A stretch of 64,000 nucleotides of DNA from contig CANLSM010000005.1 of the NCBI GenBank assembly GCA_947493745.1, forward strand, positions 62,001 to 126,000, in the 5' to 3' direction. Both the position numbers and the translations under genes were made by a program. Origin of the DNA: an uncultured Paracoccaceae bacterium. GTDB lineage: Bacteria > Pseudomonadota > Alphaproteobacteria > Rhodobacterales > Rhodobacteraceae. The notes below the pieces were generated by a model. It was not told the DNA's origin. It ran no database searches and saw only the letters and a program-made list of their open reading frames with translations. Of the stretch, positions 40,012 to 49,032 are shown piece by piece. Numbering within the stretch: the first letter of the stretch is position 1; each line of letters begins with the position of its first letter.

Positions 40012-40689
40012 TTAAAGATATGTCCCGTAGTCCGAGACCAGCAGATGCAGCGGTGCCTCGTCTTCCTCGACCGAGGCGAACCGCCCGATATCCATCTCGA
40101 AGATGTTGTCAGTGTTGTCGTCATTCACCGTCGAGACCTCGCCGATAAGAACATCCCCGCCCTCACCCCAGAAGGCGTGCCAGACATTTGGGTGCAGGGT
40201 CACGCTCTGCCCCGGATCGAGCTTCAGCAGGCCGCCCGCCGGAAGCCGCGTCATTTCGCCATCTACAGGGACCACGACCTCGGCCTCCCGGTCGATATTG
40301 CCCGCATCGTCGCGCATGAAAAGCTCCAGCACCAGTTTCGCTCCGCCGCGATTGATGATGTCCTCGGACTTGATGATGTGCCGGTGCATCGGGCTGAGCT
40401 GATCGCGCCGCGAGATCATGATCTTTTCGGCATAGACCATGCCTGACCCGTTTTTCAGATCCTCTGCCCGCCCGTTGCGGGTGGTGAAGAGGAACAGCCC
40501 CATCTCGTCGAACCTCCCCTGCCCATAATCGGTGATGTCCCAGCCCATACCGCGAGCCTTGATCGCGGCATGATCGCGGGCGCGCATCTCGTCCGGCGTC
40601 CAGTAGGCAAAGGGCGGCATCACATAGCCGAAAGAGCGGATGAAGGCATCGCCCTCGCGCAGGATCTCGTTCACAAGCGAGCGTTTCAT
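40012..40689 (-). CDS. D-lyxose isomerase-like cupin
   Basis: 225-residue cupin of the D-lyxose ketol-isomerase family, which interconverts D-lyxose and D-xylulose or D-mannose and D-fructose. Metal ligands appear in LSPMHRHIIKSEDIINRGG (HxH...E) and TLHPNVWHAFWGEGGD. LVNEILREGDAFIRSFGYVMPPFAYWTPDEM is the usual N-terminus. The ATG at 40689 overlaps the ATPase stop by 4 bp (ATGA); a longer in-frame form runs back into the ATPase gene. Placement in the ABC operon suggests an aldose such as lyxose or mannose as the imported substrate. Confidence 0.88.
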   Translation of the reverse strand: MKRSLVNEILREGDAFIRSFGYVMPPFAYWTPDEMRARDHAAIKARGMGWDITDYGQGRFDEMGLFLFTTRNGRAEDLKNGSGMVYAEKIMISRRDQLSPMHRHIIKSEDIINRGGAKLVLELFMRDDAGNIDREAEVVVPVDGEMTRLPAGGLLKLDPGQSVTLHPNVWHAFWGEGGDVLIGEVSTVNDDNTDNIFEMDIGRFASVEEDEAPLHLLVSDYGTYL

Positions 40690-41795
40690 CGGATGCGGAC
40701 CTCCGTTTCGGGATCGAAAAAGACCGCCTTGGTCATGTTGAAGGCGAGTTTCGTGCGGGTGCCGGGCGCGATCCGGGCATCCGCACGCAGCCGGGCAATC
40801 GCCTCCTGCCCGCCCAGATGGGTGATCGCGAAAGTGTCCGAGCCTGCGGGTTCCACCACCTCGACGAAACACTCCGCTTCCACGATATTTCCAGCGCTGC
40901 GGTCGGCACCATCGGGGTCGGTCAGCGCCTCGGGGCGGATGCCGAACTTGATCCGGCGACCGGTCTGCGCCCGCATCGCATCGCTGTCGGGAACCGGCAG
41001 GACGACAGGGGCATGCTCGCCATCCGCCAGCGAAACCCCGAGCCCGCCCTCCTCGACCACCGTCGCATCGACAAGGTTCATCGAGGGCGAACCCATGAAG
41101 TCGGCCACAAACATGTTCGTGGGATCATTGTAGATCTCATCGGGCGTGCCGAACTGCTGCAGATGTCCATCCCTCAGCACGGCGATCTTTGTGGCCAGCG
41201 TCAGCGCCTCGATCTGATCATGGGTAACATAGACAATCGTGGTGCCCATCCGCTGGTGCAGCCGCTTGATCTCGGTGCGCATGTCAACGCGCAGCTTGGC
41301 GTCGAGGTTGGAGAGCGGCTCGTCAAACAGAAACACCTGCGGATCGCGCACCAACGCGCGCCCCATCGCCACCCGCTGCCGCTGTCCGCCTGACAACTGG
41401 CTCGGTTTGCGCTTCAAAAGCTCGCCTATCTGAAGCGTATCGGCCACCCGCTGAATGGCTTCCTCCCGCTCGGCCTTGTCGATGCCACGGATCTCCATGC
41501 CGAAGCTGATATTCTGCGCGACCGTCATGTTGGGATAAAGCGCGTAGGACTGGAACACCATCGCGATGTCCCGCTTGGACGGGTGCAGCCCGGTGACCGA
41601 GTTCGCCCCGATGCGGATATCTCCGCTGGTGATCTCCTCCAGCCCCGCAATGGTGTTGAGCAGCGTGGACTTGCCGCAGCCCGACGGGCCGACAAGCACC
41701 AGAAACCCGCCATCCTCGATCTCCAGATCAATGCCTTTCAGGACCTCGACCGGCCCGTAGGATTTATGCAGGTTTTCAATCGTAAGCGATGCCAT
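40686..41795 (-). CDS. ABC transporter ATP-binding protein (UgpC/MalK type)
   Basis: 369-residue ATPase of the second importer. Walker A FLVLVGPSGCGKSTLLNTIAG, signature PSQLSGGQRQRVAMGRALVRDP, Walker B VFLFDEPLSNLDAKLR, H-loop VYVTHDQIEALTLATKI. The C-terminal regulatory region begins near FMGSPSMNLVDA. It follows the permease gene by 3 bp and overlaps the isomerase gene by 4 bp. Confidence 0.95.
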   Translation of the reverse strand: MASLTIENLHKSYGPVEVLKGIDLEIEDGGFLVLVGPSGCGKSTLLNTIAGLEEITSGDIRIGANSVTGLHPSKRDIAMVFQSYALYPNMTVAQNISFGMEIRGIDKAEREEAIQRVADTLQIGELLKRKPSQLSGGQRQRVAMGRALVRDPQVFLFDEPLSNLDAKLRVDMRTEIKRLHQRMGTTIVYVTHDQIEALTLATKIAVLRDGHLQQFGTPDEIYNDPTNMFVADFMGSPSMNLVDATVVEEGGLGVSLADGEHAPVVLPVPDSDAMRAQTGRRIKFGIRPEALTDPDGADRSAGNIVEAECFVEVVEPAGSDTFAITHLGGQEAIARLRADARIAPGTRTKLAFNMTKAVFFDPETEVRIR

Positions 41796-41798
41796 GAC

Positions 41799-42653
41799 CT
41801 ATCCTTTGACCGCACCGGCCATCAGCCCGCGCACGAAATACCGCCCCGAGACGACATAGACGATCAGTGTTGGAAGGGCCGCCAGAATGGCGCCCGCGAA
41901 ATGCACATTGTATTCCTTCACGCCGGTCGACGAGTTCACCAGATTATTGAGCGCCACCGTCATCGGCGTGGAATCGTAGCCCGAGAAGGACGCCCCGAAC
42001 AGGAAGTCATTCCACTGGTTTGTGAACTGCCAGATCACGGTCACCACGATGATCGGGCCAGAGCTTGGCAGCAGGATCCGGGTGAAAATCTGGAAGAACG
42101 ACGCCCCGTCGATCTGGGCCGCGCGGATCAGCTCTGTCGGGAAGGCGGCATAGTAGTTACGGAAGAACAGCGTCGAGAAGCCGATGCCATAGACGAAATG
42201 GATCAGCACCAGCCCCTGAATCGTCCCCGAGATACCCAGCAGCCCCAGTATCTTCGCCGCCGGGATCAGCACGATCTGGAACGGGATGAAACACGACAGC
42301 AGCAGCATCCCGAAGACAATCCCGTCGCCGCGAAACCGCCATTTGGTCAGCACATAGCCGTTCAGCGCGCCCGCAATCGTCGACAGGATCACCGCAGGCG
42401 TCACCATCATCAGCGAATTGGCGAAATAGGGCTTCAGCCCCGTCGCCTCGACCCCGATCTGTGCATTCGACCAGGCGTCCCGCCAGGGCTGCAACGTCCA
42501 GACCTCGGGCAGCGCCATCAGATCGCCGCCCCTGATCTCATCGAGCGGCTTGAAGGAATTGGCGACCATCACGTAAAGCGGCAGCAGGTAGTAGATCACA
42601 AAGAGGATCAGCACCGCATAGATCAGTCCGCGGGTCAGATGCGCGGCGCTCAT
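41799..42653 (-). CDS. Sugar-type ABC transporter permease (MalG-like)
   Basis: 284-residue permease. First segment YAVLILFVIYYLLPLYVMVANSF; EAA loop TELIRAAQIDGASFFQIFTRILLPSSGPI. FKPLDEIRGGDLMALPE is the periplasmic loop common in MalG-like subunits. It overlaps the other permease by 4 bp (ATGA). Confidence 0.94.
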   Translation of the reverse strand: MSAAHLTRGLIYAVLILFVIYYLLPLYVMVANSFKPLDEIRGGDLMALPEVWTLQPWRDAWSNAQIGVEATGLKPYFANSLMMVTPAVILSTIAGALNGYVLTKWRFRGDGIVFGMLLLSCFIPFQIVLIPAAKILGLLGISGTIQGLVLIHFVYGIGFSTLFFRNYYAAFPTELIRAAQIDGASFFQIFTRILLPSSGPIIVVTVIWQFTNQWNDFLFGASFSGYDSTPMTVALNNLVNSSTGVKEYNVHFAGAILAALPTLIVYVVSGRYFVRGLMAGAVKG

Positions 42654-43525
42654 CTCTGCTCTCCGCTGCGCAGCTCGGAATAGACATATGGCACGATGAT
42701 TGAGAAGATCATGATCAGCATGATGATGGCCGACGACGCCCCGATCCCCATCTGGTTGCGGGTGAACGTGTAGGAATACATGAATGTCGCGGGCAGCTCG
42801 GTCGCCCGACCCGGCCCGCCACCCGTGAGTGCGATCACCAGATCATAGGCCTTGATCGCCAGATGCGCGAGGACCACGAAGGCCGACAGGAAGACCGGTC
42901 GCATCAGCGGGATGATGATGCGGCGGTAGATCGTGAAGCCCGACGCGCCGTCGATCTGGGCGGCCTTGATGATCTCGCTGTCCACGCCCCTGAGACCCGC
43001 CAGAAACATCGCCATCACGAAGCCCGAGGACTGCCAGACGGCCGCCATCACGACCGTGTAGATCGCGAAATCCCGGTTCTTGATCCAGTCGAAATGGAAA
43101 CTGGTCCAGCCCCAGGCATGCATCGTGTTCTCGATCCCCACCCCGGGGTCGAGAAACCATTTCCACGCCGTCCCGGTGACGATGAAGGACAGCGCCATCG
43201 GGTAGAGGTAGATGGGCCGGATAAACCCCTCCGCGCGGATTTTCTGATCCAGAAGGATCGCCAGAAACAGCCCCAGCGCCGACGAAATCACGATATAGAG
43301 GATGCCGAAAATCGCGAGGTTCTTCAGCGCCGTGTCCCAGTGGCGCAGCTTGAAGAGCTTTTCGTAATTCTCCAGCCCTACCCAGCCATAGGACGGCAGC
43401 ATCCGGCTGTCGGTCATCGACAGATAGCCGGTATAGGCGATGAAGCCGTAAACGAAGAGCAGCACCAGAAGAAAGCTCGGCGCAAGCACGAGCCGGGGGA
43501 TCCAGCGCTGGACGTGATCTCTCAT
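42650..43525 (-). CDS. Sugar-type ABC transporter permease (MalF-like)
   Basis: 291-residue permease. First segment WIPRLVLAPSFLLVLLFVYGFIAYTGYLSM; EAA loop SEIIKAAQIDGASGFTIYRRIIIPLMRPV; a long periplasmic part (WKWFLDPGVGIENTMHAWGWTSFHFDW) lies between. It is second in the operon after the binding-protein gene, from which it is separated by a stable hairpin. Confidence 0.94.
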   Translation of the reverse strand: MRDHVQRWIPRLVLAPSFLLVLLFVYGFIAYTGYLSMTDSRMLPSYGWVGLENYEKLFKLRHWDTALKNLAIFGILYIVISSALGLFLAILLDQKIRAEGFIRPIYLYPMALSFIVTGTAWKWFLDPGVGIENTMHAWGWTSFHFDWIKNRDFAIYTVVMAAVWQSSGFVMAMFLAGLRGVDSEIIKAAQIDGASGFTIYRRIIIPLMRPVFLSAFVVLAHLAIKAYDLVIALTGGGPGRATELPATFMYSYTFTRNQMGIGASSAIIMLIMIFSIIVPYVYSELRSGEQR

Positions 43526-43542
43526 CCGAGGTTCCAGTCAAG

Positions 43543-43565
43543 GGGCGGACCGGTCAGGCCCGCCC
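43543..43565 (-). promoter_or_regulatory. Intercistronic hairpin between ABC binding-protein and permease genes
   Basis: Read on the minus strand, GGGCGGGCC pairs with GGTCCGCCC (one G-U wobble) around a 5-nt loop in the 49-bp gap. Like the malE-malF REP element it may stabilise upstream mRNA and lower permease expression. No T-run. Confidence 0.55.
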
Positions 43566-43574
43566 TCTCCGACA

Positions 43575-44825
43575 TTACTGCGCGGCCAGCACGGCATTGA
43601 CGAGCTCTTCTGCGGCAGTCGCAGAATCGTACTCGCCATTGAAATGGGCGGTGACCACATCATAGATCGCGTTCTTGACCGCTGCCGGATTGGCATGTCC
43701 ATGCGCCATCGAGCCATAAAGCCCGCCTGCCGCATTGGCCTCGGCAAAGTCCGCCATGCCCTTCTTGCCGCAATCGTCAAACGCCGCGTCAGAGACATCC
43801 GTGCGCGCAGGCACCGAGCCCTTGACCACGTTGAACGCCGACTGGAAGGTCGGGTTCATCACCGAGGCTGCCATCGCCATCTGCGCCTCGGACGCACCGC
43901 CCTGATCGAACATCACGAACTGGTCCGAGTTGAAGGTGACCTTGCCTTGCGTTCCGGGGAAACGGATGCAGACGAAATCCTCGCCCGGCACCTGCCCCGC
44001 TTTCAGGAACTCGCCCTTGGCCCAGTCGCCCATCATCTGCATGCCCGCCGTGCCCTCGATCACCATCGCGGATGCGAGGTTCCAGTCACGACCCGAGAAA
44101 TTGTCATCCACATAGGTACGCAATGTGGCCATCCGGTCGAAGGCCTCGACCATCTGGGCGCCGCCAAGCGCATCCTCATCCATGTCGATGAAAGCGGCCT
44201 TGTAGAAATCCGCACCGATCCCGAGCACGACCGCATCGAAGATTGTCGCATCCTGCCAGGCCTGCCCGCCATGGGCCAGCGGCGTGATCCCGTTGGCGCG
44301 CATCGCATCAAGCACAGTGATCAGTTCATCCCAGGTTTCAGGCGCCTTGCCACCGGCCGCATCCAGCGCTGATTTGCTGATCCAGACCCAGTTGGTCGAA
44401 TGCACATTTACCGGCGCTGCAATCCAGTTGCCATCATGCTTGGAGAACTCCTGTAGCGCAGGTGGCACGACCGCGTCCCAGCCCTCTTTCTCCGCCACGG
44501 CATTCAGATTGCCGAGCTTGCCCGTGGTGCTGGCCCAGTCCTTGATGTCAAAGCCCAGCATCTGCGCCGCTGTCGGCGCATCACCGGCCACGACACGCGC
44601 CCGCAGGACGGTCATCGCATCTCCACCGCCGCCCCCGGCGACCGGCATGTCCTTCCAGCCGACACCCTTTGTCTCAAGATCGTCCTTCAGCACACCCACG
44701 GCAGCGGCTTCGCCGCCGGAAGTCCACCAGTGCAGCACCTCGACGTCATCCGCCATTGCTGTTGACGCCGTCAGCGCAAAGACAACGGCCGAGGCCGTGG
44801 CTCTTAGTCCGGATTTCTTGGTCAT
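43575..44825 (-). CDS. Carbohydrate-type ABC transporter substrate-binding protein
   Basis: 416-residue periplasmic binding protein (family 1). The Sec signal is [25 protein letters not shown], then [72 protein letters not shown], the usual opening of glucose/mannose-type binding proteins. [30 protein letters not shown] follows. It heads the operon that ends with the isomerase-like and DUF1479 genes. Compared with the first ABC binding protein it is shorter and Sec- rather than Tat-exported. Confidence 0.93.
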   Translation of the reverse strand: MTKKSGLRATASAVVFALTASTAMADDVEVLHWWTSGGEAAAVGVLKDDLETKGVGWKDMPVAGGGGGDAMTVLRARVVAGDAPTAAQMLGFDIKDWASTTGKLGNLNAVAEKEGWDAVVPPALQEFSKHDGNWIAAPVNVHSTNWVWISKSALDAAGGKAPETWDELITVLDAMRANGITPLAHGGQAWQDATIFDAVVLGIGADFYKAAFIDMDEDALGGAQMVEAFDRMATLRTYVDDNFSGRDWNLASAMVIEGTAGMQMMGDWAKGEFLKAGQVPGEDFVCIRFPGTQGKVTFNSDQFVMFDQGGASEAQMAMAASVMNPTFQSAFNVVKGSVPARTDVSDAAFDDCGKKGMADFAEANAAGGLYGSMAHGHANPAAVKNAIYDVVTAHFNGEYDSATAAEELVNAVLAAQ

Positions 44826-45272
44826 TCTATCCTCCCCTGGATTTCATAATGTGTGTCGCTTTGCGCAACATTGGCGGGGCGGCAGCGGCTTGGCGCATCC
44901 TTCGGCAAGCCACGGTGACCCTGCACCCGGGATCGTAACAGAGATTGCAGGTCTGGCAATCGGAACCACCGCCATCCCGCGTCAGGGGGTGACGAACGCG
45001 GACCGGACCGGAAGCCTTGGCAGAAATATCGAAACCTTCCTTGCCCAACAAAATGCGCTCCAGGAGGTCGATTCAGACGCAAAACTGGCCTCTGAAGGCT
45101 AAGGAGAGACCATATTGTCATATAGAAGTTATGCTTCTGTCATTGACATGCGCAAAATACAATATTTTTGCACGTTACTTGAGTGTTTCTGATAGGCGTC
45201 ATATTATACATGATAATGTACACTTATCGGTACTCTTGCAAGTTCACCTGAATTGATGCCATAAACGGGCGC
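44826..45272. promoter_or_regulatory. 447-bp divergent gap, AT-rich on the recombinase side
   Basis: The gap separates the ABC binding-protein gene from the tyrosine recombinase. The right-hand 150 bp (about 45115-45270) are clearly AT-rich compared with the rest of the window. They hold two small inverted repeats: AGAAG-TTATG-CTTCT (45124-45138) and TACAT-GATA-ATGTA (45207-45220). These could be binding or crossover sites for the adjacent recombinase, or promoter elements. No gene was recognised. Confidence 0.4.
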
Positions 45273-46310
45273 ATGACGCTTGTGCCGCTCACACCCCCTG
45301 CCCTCTCACCCGCGGATCAGGACGCCCTCACCGACCTCTACGTACGCGGCACGCCGGAGAATACGCTGCGCGCATACGAGCGCGACCTCCTCTACCTAAC
45401 AGCCTGGAAACGCGCAGCCTTCGGACAGAGCCTCAGATGGCCCGAGGACGAGACCGTCGCGATCCGCTTCGTTCTGGACCATTCCCGCGACCTTGCAAAC
45501 GAGACCGGGCAACCGGGCGAAGTGGCGGACGCTCTGATTGCCGCCGGCCTGCGCCGCAGCCGGACCTGCCCGGCGCCCGCAACGCTGGATCGTCGGATCG
45601 CCTCCTGGGCCGCCTTTCACCGGATGCGCAACCTGGCCTCCCCGTTTGATGCCCCGCTGGTCCGTCAGGCACGTGGCAAGGCCCGCCGCGCCATGGCACA
45701 GCCCCGCAAGGCGAAATCGGCTCATCCGATCACCCGCGCCGTGCTGGAGGACCTGTTGAAGACCTGCGACGGAACGCTGCGCGGCCTTCGCGACCGGGCC
45801 ATCCTGATGCTTGGCTTTGCCTCCGGTGGACGGCGGCGCTCGGAGATCATCGGCTTGATGCGGGACGACATCGACCTGCGGAGTTATGATGAAGCCGGTC
45901 TGGTCTGGCTCCATCTGATCGAGACCAAGACCACGACAAAGGCTGCCACGCCGAAACTGGTCCTGAAGGGTCGCCCGGCCCGTGCGCTTGTCCACTGGAT
46001 CGAGATCGGGCAGATCACCAACGGCGCGCTTTTCCGTCCCGTTTCGAAATCGGACCGGGTCCTGAAGCGCAAGCTCAGCCCGGACGCGATCCGCCAGATC
46101 ATCAGGCACCGCCTTGCCCTGGCGGGCTATCCCGAAGGCTTCGCCTCGCCCCACGGGCTTCGTTCCGGCTTTCTCACCCAGGCCGCCCTTGACGGGGCGC
46201 CGATCCAGGCGGCCATGCGGCTCTCGCTGCACCGCTCGATCTCGCAGGCGCAGAAATACTATGACGATGTGGAGATCGCCGACAATCCGGCAGCCGATCT
46301 GCTGGGGTGA
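45273..46310 (+). CDS. Tyrosine recombinase / phage-type integrase
   Basis: 345-residue tyrosine recombinase. The N-terminal SAM-like core-binding domain has YVRGTPENTLRAYERDLLYLTAWKRAAFG. The catalytic domain shows Arg in LMLGFASGGRRRSEIIGLMRDDI, Lys in IETKTTTKAATPKLVLKG, HxLR in FASPHGLRSGFLTQAALDG, His in AMRLSLHRSISQ and Tyr in AQKYYDDVE. Thus the R-K-H-R-H-Y set is complete. It lies next to parB and a probable parS site, so dimer resolution of the replicon is more likely than a phage role; no phage genes or att duplications were seen. Confidence 0.9.
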   Translation: MTLVPLTPPALSPADQDALTDLYVRGTPENTLRAYERDLLYLTAWKRAAFGQSLRWPEDETVAIRFVLDHSRDLANETGQPGEVADALIAAGLRRSRTCPAPATLDRRIASWAAFHRMRNLASPFDAPLVRQARGKARRAMAQPRKAKSAHPITRAVLEDLLKTCDGTLRGLRDRAILMLGFASGGRRRSEIIGLMRDDIDLRSYDEAGLVWLHLIETKTTTKAATPKLVLKGRPARALVHWIEIGQITNGALFRPVSKSDRVLKRKLSPDAIRQIIRHRLALAGYPEGFASPHGLRSGFLTQAALDGAPIQAAMRLSLHRSISQAQKYYDDVEIADNPAADLLG

Positions 46311-46316
46311 AGGCAG

Positions 46317-46336
46317 AGGTTTCGCGCGCGAAACCT
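46317..46336. promoter_or_regulatory. Candidate parS centromere, copy 1 (downstream of parB)
   Basis: AGGTTTCGCGCGCGAAACCT is a perfect 20-bp palindrome lying 1 bp beyond the parB stop, between the convergent recombinase and parB genes. Its 18-bp core recurs exactly at 48908-48925 upstream of parA. Flanking of parAB by identical palindromes is typical of ParB-binding parS sites. Confidence 0.8.
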
Positions 46337-46337
46337 C

Positions 46338-47423
46338 CTACTTTCCAAACGCCTTCTTCAGGGCCTTCAAAGCCACTTCAAGCGCTTCCTCGTCGATGGC
46401 AGGTCCCTCAAAGCGCAGCGAATGAACGCCACCCTTGCTGATCTTGTGCACACTCATGCCCTCAGCGAGCGCCACCACATCGCGCCTGACCTGCACATCC
46501 GCCTGCCGTGGACGCCCGCCCCGGCTCGCATCGGCCCCCTGCTGCTCCGCCTCGCGGATCAACGGCTCCATTGCGGTCCATTCCTCGGCTGCGGATGTAA
46601 ATTCCCGCGCACTCAAGGCCTCGCGCACCCGCGCGGTGAGGCCGGAGCGAAGCGCCGCAGCAAGGCGCAGACCGGCACGCTCGGACAGGTCGGTGGCAAA
46701 ACTCAGCACATCCCCGAGATCCTCATGGATGGCCGCAAAGCTGCGGATCTTGGAGCGCTTCGCCTTCGATCCGGCAGCAAAAAGCGTATCTACAGCAGCC
46801 TCGATCGACGCAAAGGCACCCTGCCCGGCTGCCACCACAGCGATGCGCCCACGCTCATACTGGCTGAGATCCGCGCGGATCTCGTTTTCCTCCACCATCG
46901 CAACATAGGCGCCGGCAGCGTCCTCGGGCGTCCGTACCAGCGCCCTGACACGGGCAAATTTCTCGTCTCCGGTCTCGGCCAGCAAGGCCCGCAGCGCGCC
47001 GATCCGGCGCCATCCCGAGATAAGCCCGAAGCGCGGGTCATCACCGCTTGGCAATGAAAGCTCCACCGGCATCCGAAGTCCATGCGCCTTGATGGAGGCC
47101 TTCAGTTCCTCCATTTCTTCCGCGTCGCTGGCCAGACGGTCGCGGCTAAGATGGCGCAGCTTGATGTCTTTCAGCGCAACCTCGCGCACCAACAGACCCG
47201 CAGCCTCAGCCTCGCGCAGCCTGGCTGCATCGGCCTTGTCCCGGGCCGATCCCACACGCCCCTCGACGACACTCGCCGCGTTGAGCGCCGCTGCCTCGCC
47301 CGCGACCTGCGCAATCGGCGGCACCATCGACTTCTTCTCAAGCGGAGGTTTCGCGGCGAAACCCTCATCGAGCTTCGCCAGATCCTCCGCAGTGGGCGCC
47401 GTCAAACGTCTGCGTTTAGCCAT
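46338..47423 (-). CDS. parB: ParB-type plasmid partition protein
   Basis: 361-residue centromere-binding protein. The ParB/Spo0J nuclease-like domain is VREVALKDIKLRHLSRDRLASDAEEMEELKASIKAHGLRMPVELSLPSGDDPRFGLISGWRRIGALRAL, with the VEENEIRADLSQYERGRIAVVAAG block following. The lysine-rich N-terminus (MAKRRRLTAPTAED) could contact ParA. GGAGG lies 6-7 bases before the ATG at 47423; a GTG one codon upstream is less well spaced. It overlaps parA by 8 bp and is co-transcribed with it. Palindromes on both sides of parAB are its likely binding sites. Confidence 0.92.
   Translation of the reverse strand: MAKRRRLTAPTAEDLAKLDEGFAAKPPLEKKSMVPPIAQVAGEAAALNAASVVEGRVGSARDKADAARLREAEAAGLLVREVALKDIKLRHLSRDRLASDAEEMEELKASIKAHGLRMPVELSLPSGDDPRFGLISGWRRIGALRALLAETGDEKFARVRALVRTPEDAAGAYVAMVEENEIRADLSQYERGRIAVVAAGQGAFASIEAAVDTLFAAGSKAKRSKIRSFAAIHEDLGDVLSFATDLSERAGLRLAAALRSGLTARVREALSAREFTSAAEEWTAMEPLIREAEQQGADASRGGRPRQADVQVRRDVVALAEGMSVHKISKGGVHSLRFEGPAIDEEALEVALKALKKAFGK
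47347..47363. repeat. Degenerate parS-like inverted repeat inside parB
   Basis: GGTTTCGCGGCGAAACC has perfect 8-bp arms around a single central G, one base shorter than the 18-bp palindromes flanking parAB. It lies in the first 30 codons of parB. It may be a weak ParB site or a coincidence of coding sequence. Confidence 0.4.
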
Positions 47424-48801
47424 CACCAGCCTCCATCATCGATGCATCCCGCCACCAGGACCCTATCAAGATTTCCTTAAATTCAGCATAAGTTCGATCG
47501 AATGTCTCGCGACCCCGGACATAGGTCTCGCGGTTGAAGTCGCGATAGTCCGCCTCGTAGATGCCGTTGACCTGCTCGCCCGCCTGACCGACCAGCGCCG
47601 TCAGGTCCTGCCGATAGGCATTCATGAAGTCGCCGAAATAGGCCTGAATGACATTGGCCAGATCGGTCTGTTGTGCCGCATCAAACCGGGTAATGATCGC
47701 GCGCACAACATCCCACTCGAATTTCATCTCGGGCAGGCCGGCCGCACGCAGGGCCGCGTTCTCGCCATCCTCGATCGAGGCAAAGGTCGTGTAGAGCATG
47801 TCAAAGAAGCGTCCGGTCGAGTCGAACTCCAGAAACGACGCGCCAAGCGGCACAAGAAGGATGTCGGCCGCAGCCAGCGCGTTTATCGTCAGATACCCAA
47901 GCGCAGGCGGCGTATCGAGGAACACGATATCGTACTCGTCAAGCACGCCCTCGCTTTCCAGAAAGTTGGTCAGCGCGTCCCAGAGCTGCCAGCGCCGCAA
48001 CCCCATGCGCCAGACCGGAATCTGGAACTCCGCCCAGTAGAGGTTGAGCTGCGCGCCGATGAGATCGATGTTCGGCCAGTGAGTGCTCTGGATGATGTCT
48101 CGCGGCGAAACCTTGAGCGCTTCCTCCAGCGTCTCATCGAGGGGCAGGGGAGGCTCACCACGTGCTGTGCGGACCCGGTTCTCCTCCTGCACCTGGGTCG
48201 CGTAGTCCTTGGCGATCAGCGGGAAAACGGTGCTCCATTCGTCCTGCACCTTACCGCCCAGGATCGACGTCATGGAGCCCTGGCTGTCTAGGTCGATGAC
48301 AAGCACCTTGTACCCATCCAGCGCAGCCGACATCGCAAGATGGGCCGCGGTCGAGGTCTTGCCGACGCCGCCCTTGAAATTGGCCACCGCCGCGATCTTC
48401 GCTGGAACACCTTCGGGGCGATAGGGGCGATACTCTTTGGTCGAAACGCCTTCCTCCGCGAAATGATCGCGCAAGGTCAGAACCTCCTCCAGTGAAAACC
48501 ACTTCGTCCCGCCCTGACCGGTGCCTTGCGGCAGATCCGGATTGGCCTTCAGAACGCGGCGCAGATGGGCAGCCGCCACGGGGATCAGATAGCGGGTGAT
48601 CTCCCAGGTTGAAAACTTGCGCAGCCGTTTCTGACCATCAGGCGCATAGCCCCGTTTTGCCAGATCCTCGCGACCCTTGGCGCAGAACGAGGCTGCTTTT
48701 GCGAATCGGACAGTGTCGATAGGATCGCCCAACTTCTCTGCTGACCGCTCGGGATCGAGATTGAAATAGGGTGGAAGTGGATGTTCCGCTTTTCGGCTCA
48801 T
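47416..48801 (-). CDS. parA: ParA-type plasmid partition ATPase
   Basis: 461-residue deviant-Walker ATPase. The N-terminal 120 residues carry a DNA-binding region (RKFSTWEITRYLIPVAAAHLRRVLKANPDLPQG, EVLTLRDHFAEEG), typical of type Ia ParA proteins that autoregulate. The ATPase domain has AAVANFKGGVGKTSTAAHLAMSAALDGYKVLVIDLDSQGSMTSILGG (deviant Walker A), VFLDTPPALGYLTINALAAADILLVPLGASFLEFDSTGRFF. It is promoter-proximal to parB and divergent from the rep gene, with a parS-like palindrome and the origin in between. Confidence 0.94.
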   Translation of the reverse strand: MSRKAEHPLPPYFNLDPERSAEKLGDPIDTVRFAKAASFCAKGREDLAKRGYAPDGQKRLRKFSTWEITRYLIPVAAAHLRRVLKANPDLPQGTGQGGTKWFSLEEVLTLRDHFAEEGVSTKEYRPYRPEGVPAKIAAVANFKGGVGKTSTAAHLAMSAALDGYKVLVIDLDSQGSMTSILGGKVQDEWSTVFPLIAKDYATQVQEENRVRTARGEPPLPLDETLEEALKVSPRDIIQSTHWPNIDLIGAQLNLYWAEFQIPVWRMGLRRWQLWDALTNFLESEGVLDEYDIVFLDTPPALGYLTINALAAADILLVPLGASFLEFDSTGRFFDMLYTTFASIEDGENAALRAAGLPEMKFEWDVVRAIITRFDAAQQTDLANVIQAYFGDFMNAYRQDLTALVGQAGEQVNGIYEADYRDFNRETYVRGRETFDRTYAEFKEILIGSWWRDASMMEAGDG

Positions 48802-48907
48802 TGTGAGTTATCCTGCAATATATCACCGGTTTGGTCGGGTATCAGTCAAAACATCGCACATCACAGTTAGGATGTGAATCTCGAAATCATTCTTGGCCGG
48901 AATGCAC

Positions 48908-48925
48908 GGTTTCGCGCGCGAAACC
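48908..48925. promoter_or_regulatory. Candidate parS centromere, copy 2 (upstream of parA)
   Basis: GGTTTCGCGCGCGAAACC, an 18-bp perfect palindrome identical to the core of the site at 46317-46336. It is about 107 bp upstream of the parA start, so it may serve both partition and parAB autoregulation. Confidence 0.8.
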
Positions 48926-49032
48926 TCATCCAGGAAACCCGGAAAGGGAACACCTACAAGTGTGATTACTTTCAGTACTTTAGAGTCTTTGGCGCAATAA
49001 GAATGAGCATTATCAACATGTTAAGCACGACT

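Noticed and set aside
45017-45256. Plus-strand 79-codon frame upstream of the recombinase
   Set aside because: Lies in the AT-rich island without a good start signal; codon usage differs from all real genes nearby.
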